In this document: piece by piece, positions 14,047 through 21,321 of the stretch
Numbering within the stretch: position 1 is the first letter of the stretch
Layout: each line of letters starts with the position of its first letter
NCBI GenBank assembly: GCA_021795275.1
Contig: JAJYPO010000014.1
Coordinates: 1-23,806, forward strand
DNA: 23,806 nucleotides
Origin: Nitrospirota bacterium
GTDB taxonomy: Bacteria > Nitrospirota_A > Leptospirillia > Leptospirillales > Leptospirillaceae
Direction: 5' to 3'
The notes under the pieces: generated by a model
What the model saw: the letters and a program-made list of their open reading frames with translations, nothing else
The model's database searches: none
What the model was told of the DNA's origin: nothing
Translations under genes and position numbers: made by a program

Positions 14047-14429
14047 TCCGCGATCCGGGGCAGGAGCTGGCGGGAGAATTCATGGCTCAGCTCGAGACTC
14101 TTTTTGAAAAGGTGTCTCTCGGCCAAGGAGTCCGGGTTCTTTCCCTGGCCGAGCTCGAACGGCTGGATCTGGAACCTCTCCTGGCGGCCCAGGAAGCCCT
14201 TGACCGGGCGAACGTGGCCCTGGCCGATCTCCTGTCGCCTCCGGAATTGGTGATGCTTCTCCATCGCATCGACATCCTGACCCGCTGTCTCGGGCCATTC
14301 GGACGGGAGGACGGACCTCTCGCCTCCCGTCTTCGCGCCCTTTCAGGCCAGGGACCTCAGGGAGCCTACGCGAAGGCATCGCGGGTATCGACCGCTCTTT
14401 TTGGCCAGAAAACCCTGGGGCAGGTTTAA
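14043..14429 (+). CDS. Small helical protein in the fliT position (possible FliD chaperone)
   Basis: The 128-aa protein starts at ATG 14043, overlapping the fliS stop (ATGA), so it is translationally coupled to fliS. It is rich in Leu, Glu and Ala and appears all-helical: GEFMAQLETLFEKVSLGQGV, LAELERLDLEPLLAAQEALD and PPELVMLLHRIDILTRCLGP are visible amphipathic stretches. The fliD-fliS-fliT order is common, and FliT is a small helical chaperone of FliD of about 100-130 aa. FliT sequences are poorly conserved and no diagnostic motif can be claimed, so this is a call by position and shape. It is the last gene before a 241-bp regulatory gap. Confidence 0.55.
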   Translation: MIRDPGQELAGEFMAQLETLFEKVSLGQGVRVLSLAELERLDLEPLLAAQEALDRANVALADLLSPPELVMLLHRIDILTRCLGPFGREDGPLASRLRALSGQGPQGAYAKASRVSTALFGQKTLGQV

Positions 14430-14510
14430 CTTTTCTCCTCTGCCACCGATGATTGGACCTCCCTCTTCGAGGCTGTTTCCCGGACTCTTCCGGTTGACAG
14501 TTTTCTGACA

Positions 14511-14555
14511 GGGAAAAAATTCCCGGGAGTCCTCCCGTTCGGGAATAAAATTCCC
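14511..14555 (+). promoter_or_regulatory. Paired GGGAA/TTCCC dyads upstream of the glycosylation operon
   Basis: GGGAAAAAATTCCC (14511-14524) and GGGAATAAAATTCCC (14541-14555) are perfect inverted repeats with centres about 30 bp apart (near three helical turns). They lie about 80-120 bp before the sigma-54 promoter at 14632, the position expected of an NtrC/FlrC-type activator. The second is part of TTCGGGAAT-N4-TTCC (14538-14554), also found upstream of flgF at the same distance. An AT-rich tract (14576-14607) separates the sites from the promoter. A terminator function for fliS-fliT cannot be excluded. Confidence 0.6.
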
Positions 14556-14631
14556 TTCCGCCAATTTTCCCTTCCTTTTTTAACTTTATATATTAACTAT
14601 TTAATATCGTACGCCCTTCCCGTTCTGACCC

Positions 14632-14647
14632 TGGCATAAAAAATGCG
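14632..14647 (+). promoter_or_regulatory. Sigma-54 promoter of the glycosyltransferase operon
   Basis: TGGCATAAAAAATGCG has the invariant GG (14633-14634) and GC (14645-14646) exactly 10 bp apart, with TGGCA intact and a weaker -12 box (ATGC rather than TTGC). The start would be near 14658, just ahead of GGGAGGG and ATG 14671. It ties the transferase genes to flagellar regulation. Confidence 0.75.
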
Positions 14648-14670
14648 TAAAAGGGATCAGGGAGGGAGTC

Positions 14671-15639
14671 ATGAATATCCTGATGCTCTATACCGCCATT
14701 CCCCATACGACAGGAAGGTATCTCGAAAAGGCCCTGAGAGAGGTCGCCACGCTCCGATCCTGTGGTCCGACCGCCTCGGAGGAGCTTCTTCGGGCGTGGG
14801 ATCTGGGGGCGATTTCCGATCGCGTCAGGCCTCACGACCTTCCCTGCGAACGTGTGTCGGCGAAGGAGGTCGGTGTGGGATTCCCGGGATTCCGGCCCGA
14901 CTGGATCCTCTTCGTGGAGAGCGGGGTCTGGTTCGAGATGCCGCTTCTCGACGAATGGGCCTTGCCGAAAGCCTGCTATCTGATCGACACCCATCTTTTT
15001 CTCGCCGATCACCTCGCCCTCGCCAGCCGCTTCGATGTCGTCTTCCTCGCTCAGAAAGCCTATGTGGAAATTTTCAGGGAACGCCTCGACCGGCCGGTTT
15101 ACTGGCTTCCGCTGGCCGCCGATCCTCAGATCCATCGTCCCTGGGATGTGGCGGAGGATTTCGACGTGGCGATCTGCTCCTCCTCTTCTCCGGTTCCGGA
15201 CCGTCGCTCCCGCCGGCTCGCACGCCTCGGAATTCACTGCTCCCTCGGACAGAAGAGGGCCTTTCTCGAGGAGATGTCGCGTTTTCTTTCCTCGGCCAGG
15301 ATCCTTTTCAACTCTGCTGTCAAGGACGACCTGAATATGAGGGTCTTCGAAAGCATGTCCATCGGCAGGTGCCTTTTGACAGACCCCGTACCGGGGCTTC
15401 TGGACCTCTTCGTTCCCGATGTCGACCTCGTTCTCTATGACGACGTCGATCTCGTGGACAAGCTCCGCTTTCTTCTCGGCCACCCCGGGATCCGGGAACG
15501 GATCGCCGCCTCCGGAAGAAAAAAGATTCTCGGCAGCCACACCTATCGCCATCGGGCCCGCTCTCTCGTCCGCATTCTGTCCGACAACCCCGGCGTCCTC
15601 AGAAAAGGAGAAGAACATGTTGCGCATTCTCACGTTTAA
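14671..15639 (+). CDS. CgeB-like glycosyltransferase (Glyco_trans_1_2 type)
   Basis: The 322-aa protein begins with MNILMLYTAIPHTTGRYLEK, a Rossmann start as in GT-B enzymes. It ends in the glycosyltransferase group 1 domain seen in CgeB-like proteins: ARILFNSAVKDDLNMRVFES, then MSIGRCLLTD (acidic Glu in VFES near residue 227), and a tail with GIRERIAASGRKKILGSHTY that contains the family SHTYRHR pattern. Such enzymes move a sugar from a nucleotide donor, acceptor unknown. As the first gene after the sigma-54 promoter and directly downstream of filament and chaperone genes, a role in flagellin glycosylation is the simplest inference. GGGAGGG precedes ATG 14671. It overlaps the next gene by 23 nt. 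Confidence 0.8.
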   Translation: MNILMLYTAIPHTTGRYLEKALREVATLRSCGPTASEELLRAWDLGAISDRVRPHDLPCERVSAKEVGVGFPGFRPDWILFVESGVWFEMPLLDEWALPKACYLIDTHLFLADHLALASRFDVVFLAQKAYVEIFRERLDRPVYWLPLAADPQIHRPWDVAEDFDVAICSSSSPVPDRRSRRLARLGIHCSLGQKRAFLEEMSRFLSSARILFNSAVKDDLNMRVFESMSIGRCLLTDPVPGLLDLFVPDVDLVLYDDVDLVDKLRFLLGHPGIRERIAASGRKKILGSHTYRHRARSLVRILSDNPGVLRKGEEHVAHSHV

Positions 15640-17953
15640 CTGGCACGAAGGGTATATATCCCTGTTGGGAAAGCTTCCGTTTTCCTTCGATATCGTCGAA
15701 CGCAAGAAAGGGGGCTACGAGCGGTGGATGCATGAGTTCAGACCCTGTCCGCGGGGCTCCCGCATCATCGATGCCGAGGAGGCGATGACCCTTCTTGCTC
15801 GCGAAGAATACGATGCCGTCATCTGCCACGATGTCAGCGATCTCGTCCTGACGCAGCGGTCTCCCGTTCCGCAGTTTCTTGTTTTCCACAATCGTCTCGA
15901 CACAATGATCGCCCTCGGAAAAAACCGTGTGGAGGCTCGGGAGTACAGGGAAAGCCTCAAAACGCTCATCGGGTCGGTCTCCGACCTGACGACGGTCTTC
16001 ATTTCTCCTGCGAAGAAAGAGTCGTGGGGGCTTCCGGGTCCCGTCATCCTTCCGGGAATCGACGGCCGGGACTGGAGCGGATACGACGGGTCGGAGGCGA
16101 CCGCGCTCAGAATCGGGAACTTTCTCGAAGAGCGTGACCTGATGCTGGGAGGGAGACTTTCGGGGCGAATTCTCGCAGGACTTCCCCACACGACCCTGGG
16201 GATCAATCCCGGGATTCCGGGGGCAAGACCCAGCCGGAACGTGGATGATCTGAAAGAAATCATGCGCCATCATCGCCTTCTCGTTCACACTACGGTCGAG
16301 CCCTGGGAGGACGGATACAACCTCTCCCTCCTGGAGGCGATGTCCACCGGCATGCCCGTTGTCGCCCTGGGCCATTCGGGCTCCCCGGTCGTCGACGGAG
16401 TGAGCGGATATCTCTCCGACCGGGAGGAGGTGCTCAGAGGATCGGTGGAGCGCCTTCTCTCCGATCGGGAGATGGCCATCGGGATGGGAATGAAGGGCCG
16501 GGAGAGCGTTCTCAGGGACTTTCCTGCCGAGCGGTTTCTTGAAGAATGGGAACGCCTGATCAACCGGAAAGTGGCGCTATGGAAGCCGAAGAAGGCCTAC
16601 CGCAGGGAGCGGGGGGAGGTTATCGACCGGATTCCGGCCGGATCCAACCGGATTCTGGACATCGGATGCGGGACCGGAGCCATGGGTCGCGGGATCCGGA
16701 CCCGGTGGGGGGAGGTCCATCTGGTGGGTATCGAGAAGGATCCGTCCCGGGCCTTCGAGGCGCGGGCCTATTACGACCGCATCATTGAAGGCGATGCCGC
16801 CACCTGGAAGCCCGACTTCGCTGCGGAGAGTTTTGATGCCATCATCCTGGCCGACGTTCTGGAGCATGTCGAAAATCCGGCGATGCTTCTGAAGCGCTAT
16901 GTTCCCTTCCTCTCCTCTCACGGCGTCCTCGTCCTTTCAGTTCCCAATATCCGGTACCACGAAGTGCTAACGGCATTGGCCCAGGGCCGGTTCGACTATC
17001 AGGAACAGGGAATCCTCGACCGATCCCATCTTCGTTTTTTCACCCGCAAGACTCTGGTCGAGCTTCTGGAGTCCTCCGGTCTCCAGGTGGAGACGATCGC
17101 CGCCAACGTGTCGGCCGAGTACAACCGGATGGCACAGGAGCTGGCGAAGCAGCCCCCCGGGAAAACGGATATCGACCTTGGTCCCCTTGTGCTCAGGCAG
17201 CAGTCTCCGGAAGAGATCCGGGATCTCTTCGTCATGCAGTTTCTTGTGACAGCCCGGAGGAAAGTGTTCGGTCTCATCGAAAAGGTCGACGACCTCATGG
17301 GTTCGGGGCTTGTCGAGGGAGTCGAGGGGATCCTCGAGGCTGGACTCGCCGACCCGGCACTGACGATCGGGGAGCGGGGGGAGGTCGAGATCAAGCTTGG
17401 GGAGATCCTCTCCAGAAAGGGGGATCTCGACGGGGCTTTCGCTGCCTTTTCAAGGGCGATTCCGCTGGTGGACGATGAAAGGCCTTTTCAGGGGCGGGCG
17501 GTCATTCGCCTCCTGAAAGGCGCCTTCGCCGAATCCCTCATCGACTTCAAAAAAGCCCACGAGCTGAACCCCAGGGCTTATGGGGCCCTGTCGGGATTCG
17601 GGATGGTTTGCCAGGAGACGGGACAGTACGAGGATGCCGTTTATTACTATGACCAGTCGCTGGGGATCGAGATCGAGCAGGAGGATATCCTGCGTCTCAT
17701 GATCGACTCCGCACGAATGGTCGGGAGGGCCGATCTGGCCCTGGCCCGAACCGCGGAATACCTCTCCCTCCATCCGTTCAAGCCTGGACTGAAAAGCCTC
17801 TACGCGCAAATGCTCGAGGAGGCGGGTCTCGGGGAAGAGGCGCTGGTCGTGGTTCGGGAAATCCTCTCGAGGGATCCCAGAAATCCGATTGCGAGGGAGA
17901 TCCTGGAGCGCCATGACGTGCTGACGGCTTCACTCAACCCGAAAGGGGTCTGA
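15617..17953 (+). CDS. Three-domain protein: glycosyltransferase + SAM methyltransferase + TPR
   Basis: The 778-aa protein combines three modules. Residues about 1-325 form a GT4-like glycosyltransferase whose donor-binding region reads EPWEDGYNLSLLEAMSTGMP (228-247), with VVALGHSGSPVVDG following. Residues about 335-500 are a class I methyltransferase with motif I LDIGCGTG (347-354), acidic VGIEKDP, and ADVLEHVE (412-419), typical of the Methyltransf_23/UbiG type. Residues about 585-770 are TPR-like helical repeats (KGDLDGAFAAFSRAIPLVDD, then TGQYEDAVYYYDQSLGIEIE). It could add and O-methylate a sugar on flagellin, with the TPR binding the client or other enzymes. ATG 15617 has AAGGAG upstream. 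The N-terminal half-domain of the transferase looks shortened. Confidence 0.82.
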   Translation: MLRILTFNWHEGYISLLGKLPFSFDIVERKKGGYERWMHEFRPCPRGSRIIDAEEAMTLLAREEYDAVICHDVSDLVLTQRSPVPQFLVFHNRLDTMIALGKNRVEAREYRESLKTLIGSVSDLTTVFISPAKKESWGLPGPVILPGIDGRDWSGYDGSEATALRIGNFLEERDLMLGGRLSGRILAGLPHTTLGINPGIPGARPSRNVDDLKEIMRHHRLLVHTTVEPWEDGYNLSLLEAMSTGMPVVALGHSGSPVVDGVSGYLSDREEVLRGSVERLLSDREMAIGMGMKGRESVLRDFPAERFLEEWERLINRKVALWKPKKAYRRERGEVIDRIPAGSNRILDIGCGTGAMGRGIRTRWGEVHLVGIEKDPSRAFEARAYYDRIIEGDAATWKPDFAAESFDAIILADVLEHVENPAMLLKRYVPFLSSHGVLVLSVPNIRYHEVLTALAQGRFDYQEQGILDRSHLRFFTRKTLVELLESSGLQVETIAANVSAEYNRMAQELAKQPPGKTDIDLGPLVLRQQSPEEIRDLFVMQFLVTARRKVFGLIEKVDDLMGSGLVEGVEGILEAGLADPALTIGERGEVEIKLGEILSRKGDLDGAFAAFSRAIPLVDDERPFQGRAVIRLLKGAFAESLIDFKKAHELNPRAYGALSGFGMVCQETGQYEDAVYYYDQSLGIEIEQEDILRLMIDSARMVGRADLALARTAEYLSLHPFKPGLKSLYAQMLEEAGLGEEALVVVREILSRDPRNPIAREILERHDVLTASLNPKGV

Positions 17954-17954
17954 T

Positions 17955-19532
17955 GTGTCGGGAAAATGTCTTGTCATCCAGGAGGCCCGTCTGGGGGATC
18001 TCATCCAGTCGGTTCCGCTGATCGATGCCCTGACTAAGCGGGGAAGCCGGACGGTACTTCTTGTCCGCCCCGGAATCGCCTCTGCCGCCCGCTCCCTGTC
18101 CCTCGCCCACGATGTCAGGGCGTGGCCCGCCTTCGGGGATCCCGGTGAGGATCGACCCCTGGCCGGACGCCTCTCGGAGGCCCGGGAGTTCGTGGGGGCC
18201 CTTCGTCGGGAGGGATTCGACCGTGCGGTGGTCCTGAACCACCATGGAACAGGAATCATGCTGGCCCGTCTTCTCGGAATTCCGGTATCGGGATTTGAGC
18301 GAGTGTTCGACCGTGGGGGCGAGGGAGGAACTCCGACGCATCTTTCAGGGTGGCCAGGCTACCTCGTGGCCTCCTCCCGCGGAATCCGTGGGTTGAACCG
18401 GATCCACCTCTCGGACATGTGGGCGGGGTTCGGAGGCGTTCCCGATTCGGCCCCTTTCGCGCCTCCTTCAAAAAAATCGTCGGGTCCTGTGGTGGTGGTT
18501 CTGGGAGGACGGAGTCCCTATCGGCGATGGGAGCCCGAGGCCATTCTGTCCCTCGTCCGAAACCTGAGGAGGGTCGACGGAGGCGAGGTGATCCTGTCCG
18601 GAAGTCCGGAGGATGCTCCTCTCGGGGAATTAATCGAGCGCGAGGCCGGGGATGGGGTCCGGAATATGGCAGGGAAGACAGATGTCGAGGGGCTCTCCCG
18701 GTTGCTTTCCGGGGCCGGGGTCGTGGTTTCTCCCGACACCGCGCCTCTCCACCTTGCAGCCCTTCTGGGGGTCCCGACGGTGGGGCTCTTTTTCGCGAGC
18801 GCCCTCTTTTTCGAAACCGGGGCCTATCGGGACGGGGCGCTTTCGTTGGTCACATCGATGGAATGCTACCCCTGCGCAGGGGAAGGGGCCGACTGCCCGC
18901 ATCGCTCCTGCCGGAATGCCCCGGATCCCGAGGTCCTGGCGCGCATCATCGCAGGGGTCAGGCGCGGAGAGGACGGTCGCGTTTTGGGCAAAGCCTACTC
19001 CGGGCGCCTCCCGGGAGTCGAGCTCTGGGAGGCAGACCTCTCTTCAGGCGGCCTTCTTCAAAGGATCCGAACTCCGAGAGCCCTCACCCGGGAACGGATT
19101 CTCGCCCGCCTCATGAGGCGTTTCGAATGGCGGTACCTCTCGAAGACGGAGGAGCTTCCATCTCTTGTTTCCGAACTAGAGATGGAGTCGGGGGATTCCT
19201 CCACTCCCCTGTTTGAGGATCCCGGGAATGTCCCGCTCTCCCTCTGGTTTCGTCGGCTGGGAGAAGGGGCGGATCTCTATGTCCGTCTTCGGGAGCAGGG
19301 GATCGAGGGGCCTCATCGGGAAAAGATGATCGACAGGCTGGCCACCGACTTCCCGATGATGTGGCCTCTGCTCCACCACCTCGAGTGGGTCGAGGGGGGG
19401 GCGGGCCTTCTTCCTCCCCTTGTCAGCGCCTCCCGGGCCCTTGTCCGGGAAGCTTCGGAGGTCTCGAATCTCGCCGGCCGATCCGCAGGGAAAATCCCGA
19501 CGAACAAGGAGTGGGTCTATGTGGCAGTTTGA
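17955..19532 (+). CDS. GT9 heptosyltransferase-like glycosyltransferase with C-terminal extension
   Basis: The 525-aa protein carries the ADP-heptose:LPS heptosyltransferase (GT9) fold: LGDLIQSVPLIDAL near the N-terminus, VVVVLGGRSPYRRWEPEAIL in the middle, and the donor-site block SPDTAPLHLAALLGVPTVGL from residue 259. A four-cysteine cluster follows (C304, C307, C314, C319). About 180 residues beyond the GT9 domain form an unrecognised helical extension (ARLMRRFEWRYLSKTEEL is one helix). The start is GTG 17955, one base after the upstream stop. The operon suggests flagellin rather than LPS as acceptor, but an LPS-core role cannot be excluded. It overlaps the next gene by 14 nt. Confidence 0.83.
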   Translation: MSGKCLVIQEARLGDLIQSVPLIDALTKRGSRTVLLVRPGIASAARSLSLAHDVRAWPAFGDPGEDRPLAGRLSEAREFVGALRREGFDRAVVLNHHGTGIMLARLLGIPVSGFERVFDRGGEGGTPTHLSGWPGYLVASSRGIRGLNRIHLSDMWAGFGGVPDSAPFAPPSKKSSGPVVVVLGGRSPYRRWEPEAILSLVRNLRRVDGGEVILSGSPEDAPLGELIEREAGDGVRNMAGKTDVEGLSRLLSGAGVVVSPDTAPLHLAALLGVPTVGLFFASALFFETGAYRDGALSLVTSMECYPCAGEGADCPHRSCRNAPDPEVLARIIAGVRRGEDGRVLGKAYSGRLPGVELWEADLSSGGLLQRIRTPRALTRERILARLMRRFEWRYLSKTEELPSLVSELEMESGDSSTPLFEDPGNVPLSLWFRRLGEGADLYVRLREQGIEGPHREKMIDRLATDFPMMWPLLHHLEWVEGGAGLLPPLVSASRALVREASEVSNLAGRSAGKIPTNKEWVYVAV

Positions 19533-21321
19533 CGAGTCCGTCTTCCGGCAAAATATGGAGTCCTTCGCCGAGGGAAGTCTGAGGGAGATTCTTTTCCGTC
19601 CCGACAGAAATCGGGAGCGATGGGAGATCCTCTCCAGTAAAGAGGGGTCACCCAGTCTTCTGTGGGACAATACAAGTCTCCACAGCCGGTACGACCCCGT
19701 GAAGGAAGGTGAACGATGGGTGGAGGGCGTTATCTCGTCCATTCCCGAGTCCGCTCCGGGAATTCTTCTTCTGGGGTTGGGCCTGGGGTATCACCTCTTC
19801 TCCCTTTTGGAGCGGTCCTCCTTGCCGGTCAGCGTCTTCGAGCCGGTTCCCGACATCCTTCGGGCCTCCTTCCGCCTGTTTCCCTGGTATCGCTTCAAGG
19901 ATCGGCTGCGATTCTTCTCCGAGCCGTCGGACATCCGGAAGGTTCCTGGCGGGGCGGCGGTTCTCTCCCATGTGCCGTCCGAAAAAATCAGGCCCGATCT
20001 CTACCGTTCCGTCAGAAAGCTCTACGAAGGGGGGGAGTCCCCGGAGACTTATTCCCTCCGGGTTCTGGTGGTTTCTCCGGTCTCCGGAGGATCCTATCCG
20101 ATCGCCCGCTCCGTTCACCGCTCCCTTCTCCGCATGGGCCACCGTGCAAGCCTCTTCGACGCCTCGGTGTTCGAGGGGTCGATCCGGGCCATCGGGGGAC
20201 AGACCCGGATCGACCTGCATCGGGCCCAGCTTCGGGGGCTCTTCCAGGGGTTTCTCTCGGAGATGATCATGGCCAGGATCGTCTCCGAAAAGCCGGACCT
20301 GATCATTGGTCTGGCCCAGTCGCCGCTCTCGCCGGAGCTGCTTGAAAAGATCCGGGAGTTGGGAATTCCGGTTGCCTACTGGTTTGTCGAGGACTTTCGC
20401 ATCGCGACCTACTGGGAGAGGGTCGCTCCCCTCGTCACGAGCTTCGCGGTGATCCAGAAAGAGGCCTGGATTCCGGCTCTCGAGGCCCGGGGCCTCACGA
20501 ATGTCCTCTATCTTCCAACCGGAGCCGATCCGGAAATCTTCAGGCCTGACTCCGTGGCTGGAGAAGACCCGGCGCGCTATTCGGCTCCATTGGCCTTCAT
20601 GGGGGCCGGATACTACAATCGGCAGCACTTTCTCCGGAGCCTGGTCGACCTGGGGCTGGCCATCTGGGGAGCGGACTGGGATCCCGGAGATCCTCTTTCC
20701 CGTCATGTTCGCGAGGAGGGACGACGGATTTCCCCCGAGGAGGCCGCCCAGATCTACCGGAATTCCCCCGTCAACCTAAATCTTCACTCATCGGTCTATC
20801 ACAGGGGTGTGAACCCGGACGGAGATTTTGTGAACCCCAGGACCTTCGAGATCGCGGCCTGCGGGGGATTCCAGATCGTGGACCGGCGTTCCCTTCTTCC
20901 CGATCTCTATCAACCGGGGGAGGAGATCGCCGTATTCGACGATGAATCCTCCTGCCGGACTCTGGTGAAACATTATCGAACCCGGGAAAAGGAGAGGCGT
21001 GAGATGGCGGCCCTGGCACTTTCCCGGACCCTTCGGGAGCATACCATCGACTGCCGGATGGACCACTGGCTCTCAGTTCTCTTCGAGCAGGGATTCCGCC
21101 CGAAGAACACCTCCTTCCCGGGACGGCAGACGGTGGAGACCCTTATGAACGAGGCCTCTGGGGATCCCGAGCTCTCGCGTTTTCTCGACCGCTTCCGAAG
21201 CCTGGGAACAGTTGATCTCGACGATCTCGAGCGGGGAATCCGCCTCGGAGAGGCTCCAGTCAGCGATACCGAAGCCGCCGTGCTTCTGATGAGAGAATTC
21301 GTGAGGGAGGCGGGGGCATGA
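19519..21321 (+). CDS. CgeB-like glycosyltransferase with an N-terminal Rossmann domain
   Basis: The 600-aa protein has two parts. Residues about 1-180 contain GILLLGLGLGYHLFSLLE (GLGLGYHL at 86-93) and VSVFEPVPDILRASF, a nucleotide-binding-like pattern resembling the domain preceding the DUF115 core in Maf flagellar glycosyltransferases. Residues about 195-585 are a CgeB-like GT: LRVLVVSPVSGGSYPIARSV, IPVAYWFVEDFRIATYWERV, a LPTGADPEIF motif, and the Glyco_trans_1_2 end with VNLNLHSSVYHRGVNPDGDF and NPRTFEIAACGGF (catalytic-type Glu444). ATG 19519 follows AAGGAG; longer frames from 19420 would run back into the GT9 gene. It is coupled to both neighbours by overlaps of 14 and 4 nt. Confidence 0.82.
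   Translation: MWQFDESVFRQNMESFAEGSLREILFRPDRNRERWEILSSKEGSPSLLWDNTSLHSRYDPVKEGERWVEGVISSIPESAPGILLLGLGLGYHLFSLLERSSLPVSVFEPVPDILRASFRLFPWYRFKDRLRFFSEPSDIRKVPGGAAVLSHVPSEKIRPDLYRSVRKLYEGGESPETYSLRVLVVSPVSGGSYPIARSVHRSLLRMGHRASLFDASVFEGSIRAIGGQTRIDLHRAQLRGLFQGFLSEMIMARIVSEKPDLIIGLAQSPLSPELLEKIRELGIPVAYWFVEDFRIATYWERVAPLVTSFAVIQKEAWIPALEARGLTNVLYLPTGADPEIFRPDSVAGEDPARYSAPLAFMGAGYYNRQHFLRSLVDLGLAIWGADWDPGDPLSRHVREEGRRISPEEAAQIYRNSPVNLNLHSSVYHRGVNPDGDFVNPRTFEIAACGGFQIVDRRSLLPDLYQPGEEIAVFDDESSCRTLVKHYRTREKERREMAALALSRTLREHTIDCRMDHWLSVLFEQGFRPKNTSFPGRQTVETLMNEASGDPELSRFLDRFRSLGTVDLDDLERGIRLGEAPVSDTEAAVLLMREFVREAGA

Noticed and set aside
14511..14555. Terminator for fliS-fliT
   Set aside because: The palindromes could fold, but the near-perfect A/T-centred dyads, their pairing at about 30 bp, and their match to the flgF upstream region fit protein-binding sites better. 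A dual role is not excluded.
15419..15616. Longer N-terminus for the GT-methyltransferase-TPR protein
   Set aside because: This stretch is inside the upstream transferase and translates to Ser/Thr-rich noise. ATG 15617 has AAGGAG and begins a typical Rossmann strand.
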